The notes below the pieces were generated by a model. The model ran no database searches and was not told the origin of the DNA. It saw only the letters and a program-made list of their open reading frames with translations. The translations under genes and the position numbers were made by a program. Positions 10,534-20,366 of a DNA stretch of 20,366 nt are shown here, one piece after another (the first letter of the stretch is position 1; every line of letters starts with the position of its first letter). Source of the DNA: Pelargonium cotyledonis (Eukaryota > Streptophyta > Magnoliopsida > Geraniales > Geraniaceae); NCBI GenBank assembly GCA_036897625.1, contig JAYMTA010001365.1, positions 1-20,366 of the forward strand, written 5' to 3'.

Positions 10534-11942
10534 ATACATCTTAACTTGTTTTACAACACTGCCAACAACTTGGGACATAGGAAGGAGACATGAGTAGTAC
10601 TAGGTTTGTTACAGTTGGGAAGTGGGTTCATGTTGGGCTTCTCAAACAACAAAATGAACTAAATGGGCTGATTTTAAAAAAATAAATGACCCGGCCCAAC
10701 TGGAATACGAGGCTTGCTTGCTTTCACGTGATATATTTAAGAATTCCACATCAATAGATTAGAGAGTACCACGTCATAGTCCCAACTCCCAAACCCGTGT
10801 GATTGTATTTTGACCACTATCGTTGGATTTGCTTTCCAACCATTAAACTCAATTAACACTCATTCGTGTATTTCTAACCTTTTTTTTTTCGTTCCCAACT
10901 AAGTACTCTATTTAAAATGAAGTAATCACGGTTTGGGAGGCGCTCAGTTGGATCGAGGTAAGAAGATGAATTTCACTTGTGAGATGCGGAGGAGATGGTG
11001 ATGAATGTTATGCAGAGCGGATGAGAATGTAATTTCAGTGTCTTGTGTTTGATAGTTAAAAATATATTGTCTATCGCAGAGGTGTTTGTCACTTGTCTCA
11101 ATTTCTTTTTGTTGAGTTAATAGTTCAGTGAATCAGGTAGCTCATGTCTTACGTAGTTGTTTGTTTCTGTGTCGGGCATTGAGGATTTGTTGAAATTACA
11201 GCCTTTCATAAATGTTACGAAGTTGTTATTGTCAAAACATGTTTTGAATTTTTTTCTCCACCTACATAAGTTAGCGAGGTAACAAAATTCAAACAAATAC
11301 ATTAATATGTCTCATTGATATTATTGGTAAAAAATAAAGATGGACAATTATTTTTCTTTTATGAAACTAAGATGGGCACTTATTAAATATAAACAATAAT
11401 ATATATTTATAAACGTTAGAATAAAACACTTACATTAAGGTAATGAAATTAATTATTTAGATTTTGTTTTAAAAATATACACTTGCCTTACAGAAAAAAA
11501 AACACAGATGACTTAAATTCAACACGGACATCACATAAAACCGAATTTATAAATCACATAACAACAAAATCCAATTTTCTAAATTTAAAAGTTAAACGGA
11601 TTCATAAACCAACCGCACAAATCATCTTTTTCAACAAACTTTTAAATTTTAATATCGAGAATATTTTCTCAATTACTATTTATGTACTCATTCGCCAAAC
11701 ATTTTAACCAACACAATTTTTATATATTAAAAATGTGTGTACAATACCTTTCATAAGCAAACATTTTTTTTTAATAAATGAAGAAGGAAAAAGTAAATAT
11801 TAGTGATTGAGGTATGGTGGTAAAAAAAAATTAGGAGCAAGTTGAATATCATCATCATTGAAGCAGAGAGTAGTGATTTCAATGGAAAAAAAGAGAAATA
11901 AATAAAACGAAAACAAAACACAAAGCATCGTAGATACAAACC
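10534..11942. other. Intergenic spacer between the second ABCB gene and the SIN3-like gene
   Basis: About 1.4 kb without a gene I can support. The stretch 11300-11780 is very AT-rich. A few coding-looking scraps (about 10960-11030 and 11150-11270) hold only short interrupted frames and match nothing I recognise. No clear TATA box precedes the SIN3-like leader, which is common for broadly expressed plant genes. Confidence 0.5.
10725..10730. promoter_or_regulatory. G-box (CACGTG)
   Basis: A perfect CACGTG palindrome, the core bound by plant bZIP and bHLH factors. It lies about 200 bp after the second ABCB poly(A) signal and 1.4 kb before the SIN3-like ATG, so a role in either gene is uncertain. 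A six-base match can occur by chance. Confidence 0.25.
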
Positions 11943-12032
11943 ATTCCCTCTTATTTCACTGTAGCGATCACTCGTTGTTTCTCTGTGTGTGTTCCCTGAG
12001 ATCTGCTCTGCGAACTCTCCTTTCTTCTTCGT

Positions 12033-12062
12033 ATGGTTTCTTTATCATCGGCCAATACTTGA
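12033..12062 (+). CDS. Upstream ORF in the SIN3-like leader (9 codons)
   Basis: ATG at 12033 opens a frame reading MVSLSSANT and ends at TGA 12060-12062, upstream of the proposed leader intron. If the leader begins before it, scanning ribosomes meet this ATG first, so it could reduce translation of the main frame. A frame this short can arise by chance, and no conservation can be judged here. Confidence 0.3.
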   Translation: MVSLSSANT

Positions 12063-12080
12063 CCCCACCGCCAAGTCAGT

Positions 12081-12096
12081 TTCTCTCTCTCTCTCT
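12081..12096. repeat. CT dinucleotide microsatellite
   Basis: TTCTCTCTCTCTCTCT within the leader region of the SIN3-like gene. CT runs near plant transcription starts are common, and this one may also serve as the polypyrimidine tract of the leader intron. Confidence 0.7.
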
Positions 12097-12175
12097 GGGG
12101 TTTGCTCTTTTTCTCTTCCTCTCCGCCGATTTCTATGTTGTTTTCTGATAAATGGTAGCTTTCGTTTTCGCAGAG

Positions 12176-15100
12176 ATGAAGCGAATAAGGGACGATGTTT
12201 ACGCTGGCTCTCAATTTAAACGCCCATTTGGTTCATCCCGTGCTGAATCGTGAGCTTATCTCTCCCCCAGATTTCTTTTATAATGTTTTCTCCGCTTGTC
12301 TGTGTTTGAATATATCGCTGCTGTGTGATCTGCGCGGAAAGTTTTTGCTTTTCATTTTTTTAGCTTCTCTGGATAATGAGTACCGGGATGCTTCTTGATG
12401 TTGCTAGCTGCGTTGTGTGTTTGTTTTAGTTTGGTCAGAAGGTGTTTTAATCATGAAATTTCTGAAATTTATAATGATTCTGTTCATTATTCGGTTGAAA
12501 ATCGTTATGATAAAATTTCGATTTTAGGGGAAAAAGTTTAGTTGAACTTCCTTACAAATTGCTCTCATTGGATGTATTTGTTAGACCAACACCCTGCCCC
12601 ATCCTCCAATTGTAGGGTTTCACTTTTCTTAATCTGACATAAAGTAGGTTCTATTTACATGGAACAAAGGAGTACAAGTATATTTTGTTGAATGGAGTTT
12701 CAGATTTCAGATTTGGCATGTAGGTTTGAAACATTTTTCCGGCATTTTTATTTTCTGGAGAAATAGCACCCGAGCCTGCTTATATTGCAAAACATAAAAA
12801 GGATGACACTTGCTGCATAAAATGCTCAAGTACTTTCATTTATATTCTACGGGAAGAGTCACAGTGTAAATTTCTGTAATTTAAAAAAAATAATATATTT
12901 ATTGTCATGATAGCTATGGACAACCCCAAATACCATCTGGAGGAGGAGGTAGTAGCGTTGGTGGAGGCGGTGGAGGAGGAGGTGGTGGCGGCAGCATTGC
13001 TGCTGGGGGTAGTGGTACTACCTCTCAGAAATTAACAACAAATGACGCCTTAACCTACCTTAAAGAAGTGAAGGACATGTTCCAAGACCAAAAGGAAAAA
13101 TATGACACATTCCTTGAGGTTATGAAAGATTTCAAGGCTCAGAGGTGAACTTGTGCTTATCCGGTATTTGTTAGTGATGAATGACATGTTGCATTTAAGC
13201 ATTGATTAATTCATTTACTAATCTTGTCTCTTACAGGACTGACACTTCTGGTGTTATAGCGAGAGTTAAGGAGTTGTTTAAAGGGCATAACAACTTAATA
13301 TTTGGATTTAACACCTTCTTGCCCAAGGGATATGAGATAACCCTCGATGAAGATGAGACCCCACAACCGAAGAAAACAGTTGAATTTCGAGAAGCTATTA
13401 GTTTTGTAAACAAGATTAAGGTGAAACTGTTGTCACAATGTTGTACAAGTGTAAATGTTATTTTCCTGTGTCTTAACTGATGCAATTTGTTCCTCCAGAA
13501 ACGTTTCGTAAATGATGATCATGTTTATAAATCATTCCTAGACATTTTGAATATGTACCGAAAGGAGAACAAGGACATAAATGAGGTCTCCAGTGAGGTG
13601 AATTTGCACATTCTGTTTAATTGTTCATTTTTATGGGATTATTACACTTACTCTTATTGTCCTGTATTATTTTTGGTATGTACACTGATCTTATTTTATC
13701 ATGCAGGTGGCTGCACTTTTTGGAGAGCATCAAGATCTGCTGGACGAGTTTACTAGATTTTTACCTGATAATTCAGTTGTACCTTCAACACAACATCTCC
13801 CATTTGGCAGAAACTCAGTTCAGCGTTACAATGAGCGTAGTTCTGCTACTCCTACATTGCGGCAAATGCATATGGACAAGGTATAGATATTTTTCTGTTA
13901 TTTCTTCTGCTTCCTATTTTCGGTTATGGATTCTTCACGGTGACCAAATGAACCTCTTATATCAGCAACGTCGGCGAGATAGGATCATTACTTCACATGC
14001 TGACTGTGATTTAAGTGTTGATCGTCCCGAGCTAGATGATGGCAAAGCTATGATGAGAGTGCACAAGGAACAGAGGAAGCGTGCTGAAAAGGAGAGTAGG
14101 GATAGGAGGAGTTGTGAGCAGGATGATAGAGAAACTGATCACGACAATAATAGGGAGTTCAACTTCCAACGTTTTTCTGATAAGAAATCTGCAAGGAAGG
14201 TTGAAGGTTTTGGAGTGAATTCTAACTTTGGTTCTTATGATGACAAGGACGCCTTGAAGGGTAAGTCAATAATGTTGTGTGATGCTGCAATTAGGAATAG
14301 CATTTGTTCTATGGATTTTACATTTCCTTTGACATTCTACGTCTCTCATTTCTTCATTGTGAACAAAAACATTTGTTGTAATTTGATAATCTAGTGCTGC
14401 TTAGTTTGACATGGGATTATGATTTTTATTGGTCTCATCTTTCATGAATCAGTAGGGAAGCCTTCCTGTCCATCTCCATATTAATATGTTTCTTGTGGAT
14501 TGTACGGCATTTTGTTTGGTTATGCTTGTTCTATCCCTCTTCCCCTAGCTCAAGCATAAAATGCATAATCTTCATCACTGGAGAATGTACAGGAGTCAAC
14601 AGGGACTAGTATTTTGAATATTCAAGGCCTTAGTTTATAGGCCATTCTTAAAATTAAGTATCCTTTTCTACATTTGTTTTTGCTACTGGTGTTGGACAGC
14701 ATCACAACAATGAAATTAGAGGAATCTGTGAGGGAAGAAGGAAGTATTAAGAGGATATGAAGAGGAAACGAGACGCACAAAAGAGCAATTCAATAGTATT
14801 TTCGTCCTTCGATTCCAAATTGAATCTTACCTATTACATAACATAGTATTTATAGGGATGATACCCATACAGTAGGAAACCCTAATGAAAAGGGAAGTAA
14901 AACCCGAACAATCATTTTTAAAACATGAGTTATTTGTGTTTGGTTGGTGACATAAAATAAATATATATTACACATTATGGCTTAACACGTCTTATGCTGA
15001 TTTGCACGTGTACCCATGAATTCACTTTTGAATATCTGATCACATGTTGAACTCTGTGTCATTATGTTTTCTTTTTCCAGACAGAAATTGTGCAGCTTTT

Positions 15101-18100
15101 TGGTTTAGTTACTTTGCATATTTGCAATGCAGTGCTTTGAAGTTCGATAATTCACTTCAATGATTATGAGTCATTAGTGCAATCGTGGCTATTATTGTTT
15201 TTTTTATCATACAAATATTCTCTTATTTGGTTACCCAATTCTATTGCCAGGCGTGTACAACCAAGGATTCCTTTTCTGTGAGAAGGTGAAGGAGAAGTTA
15301 TGCAGCTCTGATGATTACCAGGCATTTTTGAAATGCCTTCACATCTACAGCAACGGAATAATCAAAAGGAGTGATTTGCAAAATCTGGTAAGAGTCGTTC
15401 TCTTTGTAGCTTTAACTTTGGTATTTGTACGTCATGTATTACAAGCTGCTATTTTTTTACCACAGATTAACTCACTCATTTTACCTCTGTTTTTACCCAT
15501 TCAATACAAAACGTGATAGTTTCATGCTCTAAACCATATCTGTTATAATTAAAGTTTTACTTTAAATTAACCATTCATAAAGAGAAGAGCATAAATTAGG
15601 CCCTAATTAACTCATGCAAAGGATCAATAAGTTTAAATTTCATATTTTGGGACCGGCAGGGTCATATTAATATTCAAGTACCTTTTTCTTAATGCTGTGA
15701 AGATGTTTGTTTACATGTTTTTCACTTCATATTCTATGTAGAACGACCCCATTAAAAACTTTTCATTTTTATCTAATTCTGTTGCTCTTATATTTTTTTT
15801 CGGTTGCAAATTCAAGTATGTGTATTATAAATAGTTTAGAAACTATTTCTTTGATGACAATTTGAGCCATTTTTTTAATCAAATGTAACTAGTTATATGT
15901 GTGTATTAATTTTTCTTTGCATTTCAGATGACTGATCTACTTGGAAAGTATCCAGATCTTATGGAGGAGTTCAATGATTTTGTGAAGCGTTGTGAAAATA
16001 TTGGTTAGTTAGAGCTTCATTATATAAGTTGTTTGGTTTTTGTTTATTGTCCATGAAATGATGTCTTACTGAATTCTTTCTCGCAGATGGGTTTGGGTTT
16101 CTTGCTGGCGTTATGAGTAAAAGTATGTAATGAAAGTTATCCTTCCTAATGTTCTTGGATATAGGAATTCTACTTTTTTCATCAAAAAAGTTTCAATTGT
16201 TTTGTCTTTTATAATTTTCAGCAGTATTATCTTTAGAAAAGATGGTTCTGTGATGCCGTCTCAAGGCATTTAAAGTGCTCTTCTATATTTTGTGAAATTC
16301 AATGTTGCTAATATGTTTATTGCAGAATCACCATGTGGTGATGGACATGTGTCAAGATCAGCAAAGATAGAAGACAGGGAGAAAGAGCATAAGCGAGAAA
16401 TGGAAGGAACTAAAGAGAAGGAAAGATATCGGGAAAAGTACATGGCAAAATCCATTCAAGAGCTTGATCTCTCTAACTGTGAACGGTGTACTCCCAGCTA
16501 TCGCCTTTTACCAGATGATGTATGGAATTTATTTTATATGCATTGCTTGCGTATATATTGTTAGGAGTTCTGTGGTCTGGACTAATTTGTAATTCTACTG
16601 GTCTGGCTACTCGACATGGTGGTTATCTTGTTGCAGTATCCAATACCTTCAGCAAGCCAGAGATCAGAGCTTGGTGCCAAAGGAATGAAAGATCTTTGGG
16701 TATCTGTGACCTCAGGAAGTGAAGATTATTCTTTTAAACATATGCGCAGAAATCAGTATGAAGAAAGTCTGTTCAGATGCGAAGATGATAGGTTAAAGTT
16801 TCTTTCAGCTCCTCTAGTTTACATGATTTGTAATTTAATCAGTGCACGTCTCTTTTCGTGAACACATACATTTCACATTCTTGCACTTTGTTTGAAATTA
16901 TTATAGTTCTTTTTGTCAACTATGGGATTGGTAATTACAACCTTTTCTAGATAAAAAACCGGCATGTGGTGATGAGATTGTTGCCTGGTTATTTAGATTT
17001 GAGCTGGACATGCTACTGGAGTCTGTGAGCTCCACTTCTAAGCGCGTGGAGGAATTATTGAACAACATAAATGAGAATAAAATCAATCTGGATACTGCAA
17101 TTCAGGTTGAAGATTACTTTACAGGTCTGTATTTATAAAGTATTTACATTGATGTATCAATTGTTGTTGCATATATTCTCTTTTTAATTCGCCTGATGGT
17201 GCAGCTCTAAATCTAAGATGCATTGAACGCTTATATGGTGACCATGGTCTTGATGTGATGGATATATTGCGCAAGAATCCAGCTCTTGCTCTACCTGTCA
17301 TATTAACTCGTCTGAAGCAGAAACAAGAGGAGTGGACAAGGTGTCGTTCTGATTTCAATAAAGTGTGGGCAGAAATATATGCCAAAAACCACTACAAGTC
17401 ACTGGATCATCGCAGCTTCTATTTCAAGCAACAAGATTCAAAGTGCTTGAGCACAAAATGTAAGTTTATTAACAGTAGAAAATTAATGTCAATTGCATCA
17501 AACTCCTTGTTTGCTGTTAGTTCTGATGGCAATATCTTTTAGTGAATCTACTTGTGTTTGTATGCGCATTCTTATATCACTGGTTGAGTAATTGAGTATG
17601 AACTAGCTTAAACAAGTTGACCTGACCTGAAAAGGAGACAATGTATAATGCATACTAAAATTGTTAAATAGTAGTTTGGCAAATGTTCTTGGGGACCATG
17701 TAAGATGTTGTGGCCTCTTACATGGATGACGTGTCCTTTTTGGAATGATTACTGCTCTGAATGCACTGAAAAACATATGCCAGTTAGTTTTTGGTTCTTT
17801 CAATAGATCAATTCTCTGCCACACTAACACTTAGTTGCCCAGGGATCTTCACATTTTATTCATCTTCTCAACTCTTGTGACTCAAAACTGTTATTATTCT
17901 CCGTGTTAAACTTGTAAACAGCTTTGGTGGCTGAAATTAAGGAGTTGAAGGAGAATAAGCAGAAAGAGGATGATGCTCTTCTGGCTATTGCTGCTGGTAG
18001 CAGACAACCTATTGTCCCACATCTTGAATTTGATTATTCGGATATCAGTATTCATGAGGACCTCTATAAACTTATTCAGTATTCGTGTGAAGAGGTTTGC

Positions 18101-20338
18101 TCAACCAAGGAACAATTGAACAAAGTTATGAGGCTTTTGACTTCCTTCTTGGAGCCAATTTTGGGGTTTCCTTCTAGGCCTCTAAACACAAATACTGCTG
18201 AAGATGTTGAAAAGGCTGCATCAAGCACTGGGGATAGTGATGGAAGCGCTGGTGCTGATACTACTGACTCTAAGCAACCAAAATCTGCTAGCAATGAGGA
18301 TGAACATGCTTTGACAGAACTTGCGAATATTTGCAGGACTACTTTGGCAAATGGGGATACTTCAGCTAAAGAAGGTATTTGTCCTTACTTCACTTTATAT
18401 ACTCGCAAGTTAATGGAATATCTAAAGAATATAGTTGTCAATAAAAATTTTGCATTTATTCTTCAAGTTGGTTCAGTTGTACGGGGTGCTAATTCCAATA
18501 TACCACTCATGGTTGGGGCTGAAAGCAATCAAGGAAGAGCAGGCGTGGAAGTGACATCAGGTCTGTACAAGGGTTCTGTAGCATAATCAAATTCTTTCAT
18601 GAATTTTGGTTGACCAATGTTGGCATGGCTGTCTATTAGTATTCCCTTTTTTTGTGTGTGTGTGTGTGGATATCTAAATTCATTCTGCAACACTGTATAT
18701 ATTGTATTTCAAGGGTCTGGCGCAACTCCATCTAGACCTAGTGATGTTCTTATTGAGGAGAACCTTGAAGCCAAAGCTAAAGTTGACGTTCTGCCCTTAT
18801 CAGAGGTATGATGTTAATATTTTGTTCCATTGGATACCTTGAGATCCCAGTCTTATCCACAGTTGATATGATTTGCAATGTTTGATCAGAACTATCTCGT
18901 ATGTACATCTAGCATGTTGGGTACCTTCAAGATTGTAGTATTAGCTAAAGTTGATATGATTTGCAATGTTTGATCAGAACTATCTGCTCATCTTCTCCCC
19001 CCAGGAGTTTCTTTTATATTTACTTTTGATTATACTGACATGTTATACTAAATTTGTGGTTCAGGGTGGTAATGTTGCTAAGCCAGTTTCTTCTGCAAAT
19101 GGAGTGTTGACAGAAGGCACTAAAGCTAACAATTATCATGAAGAATCAGTTGGACCCTCCAAAATTGAGAAGGAAGAGGGTGAGTTATCACCTAATGGTG
19201 ATTTTGAAGAGGATAACTTTGTTGCCTATGGAGATACTGGTGTGCAGGCTAAACCCAAGGTCAAACTTGGGGTGGAAAGTAGGCAATATCAGTTAGGGAA
19301 TGCGGAAGAGGTGAGCTGTCAGGGTGCTGGGGGAGAAAATGATGCTGATGCTGATGATGAGGATAGTGAAAATGCTTCTGAGGCTGCTGAAGATGTCTCT
19401 GGCAGTGAGTCCGCAGGGGATGAGTGTTCTCGGGAAGAGCATGAAGAGGAGGAAGACGGTGAACGTGATGAAGTTGATGGTAAGGCTGAAAGCGAAGGTG
19501 AGGCTGATGGGATAGCTGATGTGCACTATGTTGGAGGAGATGCCACGTTTTTGCCACTATCAGAACGTTTTCTTTTGTCTGTGAAACCTCTAGCAAAGCA
19601 TGTGCCAGCAGGATTACTTGATAAAGAAAGGAAAGATTCTCGGGTCTTTTACGGAAACGATGATTTCTTCGTGCTATTTAGGCTTCATCAGGTAAGGATT
19701 CATATGCTACCTCTGTGTGGGGCTTAATTATATTTTCGAAGGACAAGATTAACTTGCTTAGACATTGTTCTTTGTGTGTGCTAGGTTCTATATGAAAGGA
19801 TTTTATCAGCAAAAAGAAATTCAGTGGGTGCTGAAGTGAAGTGGAGAACTTCAAAGGACACTACTTCTGCGGATCCTTATGCTAGGTGGTTTCACCTTTC
19901 ATACTGTCTATAGTCTAATCAAATTTAGAATGTGTAATGTATATTCATTTTGTTCTTTTATTTATTCGTGTAGATTTATGAGTGCTCTGTACAACTTGCT
20001 TGATGGATCTGCTGACAATGCAAAGTTTGAGGATGAATGTAGAGCTATCATTGGAAATCAGTCATATGTTTTGTTCACACTGGACAAGTTGTTATATAGA
20101 TTGGTCAAACAGGTTAGTGCAAGTTGGTTTTTATTCCATTTTTTCATGTGTTGTTGCCAAGGTTCTGATTTGTATATTTCCGCAGCTTCAAACTGTTGCA
20201 ACTGATGAGATTGACAATAAGCTGCTTCAACTGTATGAATATGAGAAATCTCGCAAGCCTGGAAAATTAATTGATTCTGTGTATCATGAAAATGCTCGTG
20301 TTCTTCTTCACGAGGAGAATGTATATCGGTTAGAATGT
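12176..20338 (+). CDS. SNL3/SNL4: SIN3-like transcriptional co-repressor (paired amphipathic helix protein, SNL3/SNL4 type), 3'-truncated by the window edge
   Basis: Twenty coding exons: 12176-12249, 12914-13144, 13237-13420, 13499-13597, 13707-13880, 13966-14260, 15251-15387, 15928-16003, 16087-16122, 16326-16519, 16637-16791, 16997-17124, 17205-17459, 17922-18374, 18477-18560, 18714-18805, 19065-19691, 19785-19885, 19974-20112, 20186-20338. All have GT-AG borders and join in frame to 1229 codons. The start [17 protein letters not shown] is the typical plant SNL N-terminus. Domains: an 11-Gly run (41-51); PAH1 about 68-134, ending [11 protein letters not shown]2 about 151-217; PAH3 about 354-420; the HDAC-interaction domain about 482-670, with CTPSYRLLP and the [15 protein letters not shown] block; an Asp/Glu-rich stretch in exon 17 (19330-19515), after [12 protein letters not shown]; and the start of the C-terminal Sin3 domain ([15 protein letters not shown]). 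Family knowledge: SIN3 is a nuclear scaffold that links DNA-bound repressors, through the PAH domains, to HDA19-type histone deacetylases. The C-terminus lies beyond the window. The exon 14/15 border is the least certain. Confidence 0.95.
12250..12913 (+). other. SNL intron 1 (664 bp)
   Basis: Donor GTGAGC and acceptor TCATGATAG split a Ser codon (TC/C). Long first introns are common in plants and may carry expression elements. I see no repeat or gene in it. Confidence 0.88.
12939..12992 (+). repeat. Poly-glycine-coding GGN repeat
   Basis: A run of GGN codons in exon 2 encodes GGGGSSV followed by 11 consecutive glycines (residues 41-51), just before PAH1. The codons are mixed (GGA, GGT, GGC), so this is an interrupted trinucleotide tract. 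The segment between the SNL head and PAH1 varies in length in the family, so it is probably a flexible linker. Confidence 0.9.
14261..15250 (+). other. SNL intron 6 (990 bp)
   Basis: The longest intron of the gene: donor GTAAGT, acceptor TATTGCCAG, splitting a Gly codon (G/GC). It separates the charged region from PAH3. The part at about 14690-14950 has a different texture, with TATTTATAGGG followed by GGAAACCCTAA. This recalls plant LTR or MITE sequence, but I find no paired termini or target duplication. Confidence 0.88.
15388..15927 (+). other. SNL intron 7 (540 bp)
   Basis: Donor GTAAGA after the codon for Leu 398 and acceptor GCATTTCAG at 15927, within PAH3. AT-rich, and nothing recognisable inside. 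Confidence 0.9.
17460..17921 (+). other. SNL intron 13 (462 bp)
   Basis: Donor GTAAGT and acceptor GTAAACAG split a Ser codon (T/CT), just after the HDAC-interaction domain. Nothing recognisable inside. Confidence 0.9.
18375..18476 (+). other. Candidate in-frame, stop-free intron (exitron-like) in SNL
   Basis: The reading frame stays open from exon 14 through to 18586. I call 18375-18476 an intron because it has a GTATTT donor and TTCAG acceptor, is AT-rich, and would encode a hydrophobic, aromatic stretch ([16 protein letters not shown]...) foreign to the polar SIN3 linker. It is 102 nt, a multiple of three, so retention would add 34 residues without a stop. A second in-frame acceptor, CAAG at 18467, lies 9 nt upstream and would add three residues (VGS). 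Confidence 0.6.
18653..18668. repeat. TG dinucleotide microsatellite
   Basis: (TG)8 preceded by a T run, in SNL intron 15 (18561-18713), upstream of the acceptor at 18713. Length variation here would be intronic. Confidence 0.8.
18861..18897 (+). repeat. 37-bp direct repeat, copy 1
   Basis: Begins AGTTGATATGATTTGC and ends GATCAGAACTATCT, in SNL intron 16 (18806-19064). It is identical over 37 bp to 18949-18985. The two starts are 88 bp apart, with a unique 51-bp spacer. Confidence 0.95.
18949..18985 (+). repeat. 37-bp direct repeat, copy 2
   Basis: A perfect copy of 18861-18897 in the same intron. The flanks of the two copies differ. A local duplication with later loss of similarity in the spacer, or a repair event, could explain it. 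Confidence 0.95.
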
Positions 20339-20366
20339 GTAAGTCACCCCCCCACCCCCCCAAATA
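20339..20366 (+). other. Start of SNL intron 20 with poly-C tracts, cut by the window edge
   Basis: GTAAGT follows the RLEC codons, so the gene clearly continues. Two runs of seven or so C residues separated by a single A fill most of the remaining sequence. Such homopolymers are prone to sequencing error. Confidence 0.8.

Larger units (their letters stand above)
11943..12175 (+). other. Probable 5' leader of the SIN3-like gene, with a leader intron
   Basis: CT-rich sequence from about 11943, typical of plant leaders. TTTTCGCAG ending at 12173 is a strong acceptor only two bases before the ATG. A plausible donor GTCAGT at 12075 would give a 99-bp leader intron (12075-12173). The start of transcription is not determined. 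A (CT)n run at 12081-12096 lies in the proposed intron. Confidence 0.5.

Noticed and set aside
13621..14394. A 257-codon open frame across two SNL exons and the intron between
   Set aside because: Only 13966-14260 fits SIN3 proteins. The flanking parts translate introns: they are hydrophobic and bounded by clear GT and AG sites. The frame is an artefact of stop-free introns.
19261..19596. A 111-codon His/Leu/Pro-rich minus-strand frame
   Set aside because: It is the antisense of the acidic GAN/GAT-rich SNL exon 17; such repeats open antisense frames by composition.
1..20366. CRISPR array, tRNA, rRNA or organelle-derived DNA
   Set aside because: No regularly spaced repeats, cloverleaf boxes, ribosomal sequence or organelle gene content were seen.

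Overview
This window is nuclear DNA from a flowering plant, most likely a eudicot. Short GT-AG introns split every gene, the spacers are AT-rich, and the proteins match plant ABCB transporters and plant SIN3-like proteins. A Stowaway-type MITE is also present. Nothing in it is prokaryotic: there are no operons, no CRISPR array and no recognisable RNA genes. I cannot name the species.

Layout, all on the + strand. (1) 1-3057: the 3' part of a full-size ABCB transporter of the ABCB15-like clade. It enters from the left edge inside NBD1 and has one intron, 862-1668, which carries a 252-bp MITE. (2) 3058-5817: a spacer holding a decayed fragment of a LINE-type RNase H-like domain (about 4373-4620) and the promoter of the next gene. 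(3) 5818-10378: a second, complete ABCB15-like gene with six exons and 1238 codons. It shares the last intron position with gene 1, so the two are a tandem duplicate pair. (4) 10379-11942: an AT-rich spacer with a poly(A) signal and a distant G-box. (5) about 11943 to the right edge: a SIN3-like (SNL3/SNL4-type) co-repressor scaffold gene. Twenty coding exons, joined in frame, give 1229 codons before the gene runs off the window. It has PAH1, PAH2, PAH3, the HDAC-interaction domain, an acidic linker and the start of the C-terminal Sin3 domain.

The two ABCB genes probably encode plasma-membrane exporters with related substrates. The SNL gene acts in the nucleus as a histone-deacetylase scaffold, and its position next to them looks incidental. 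I found no novel multi-gene system. The points worth a second look are small: a frame break at the left edge, a probable CAA-to-TAA change that shortens the second transporter, the MITE in a conserved intron, the LINE relic, an in-frame stop-free intron in SNL, and a 37-bp intronic direct repeat.
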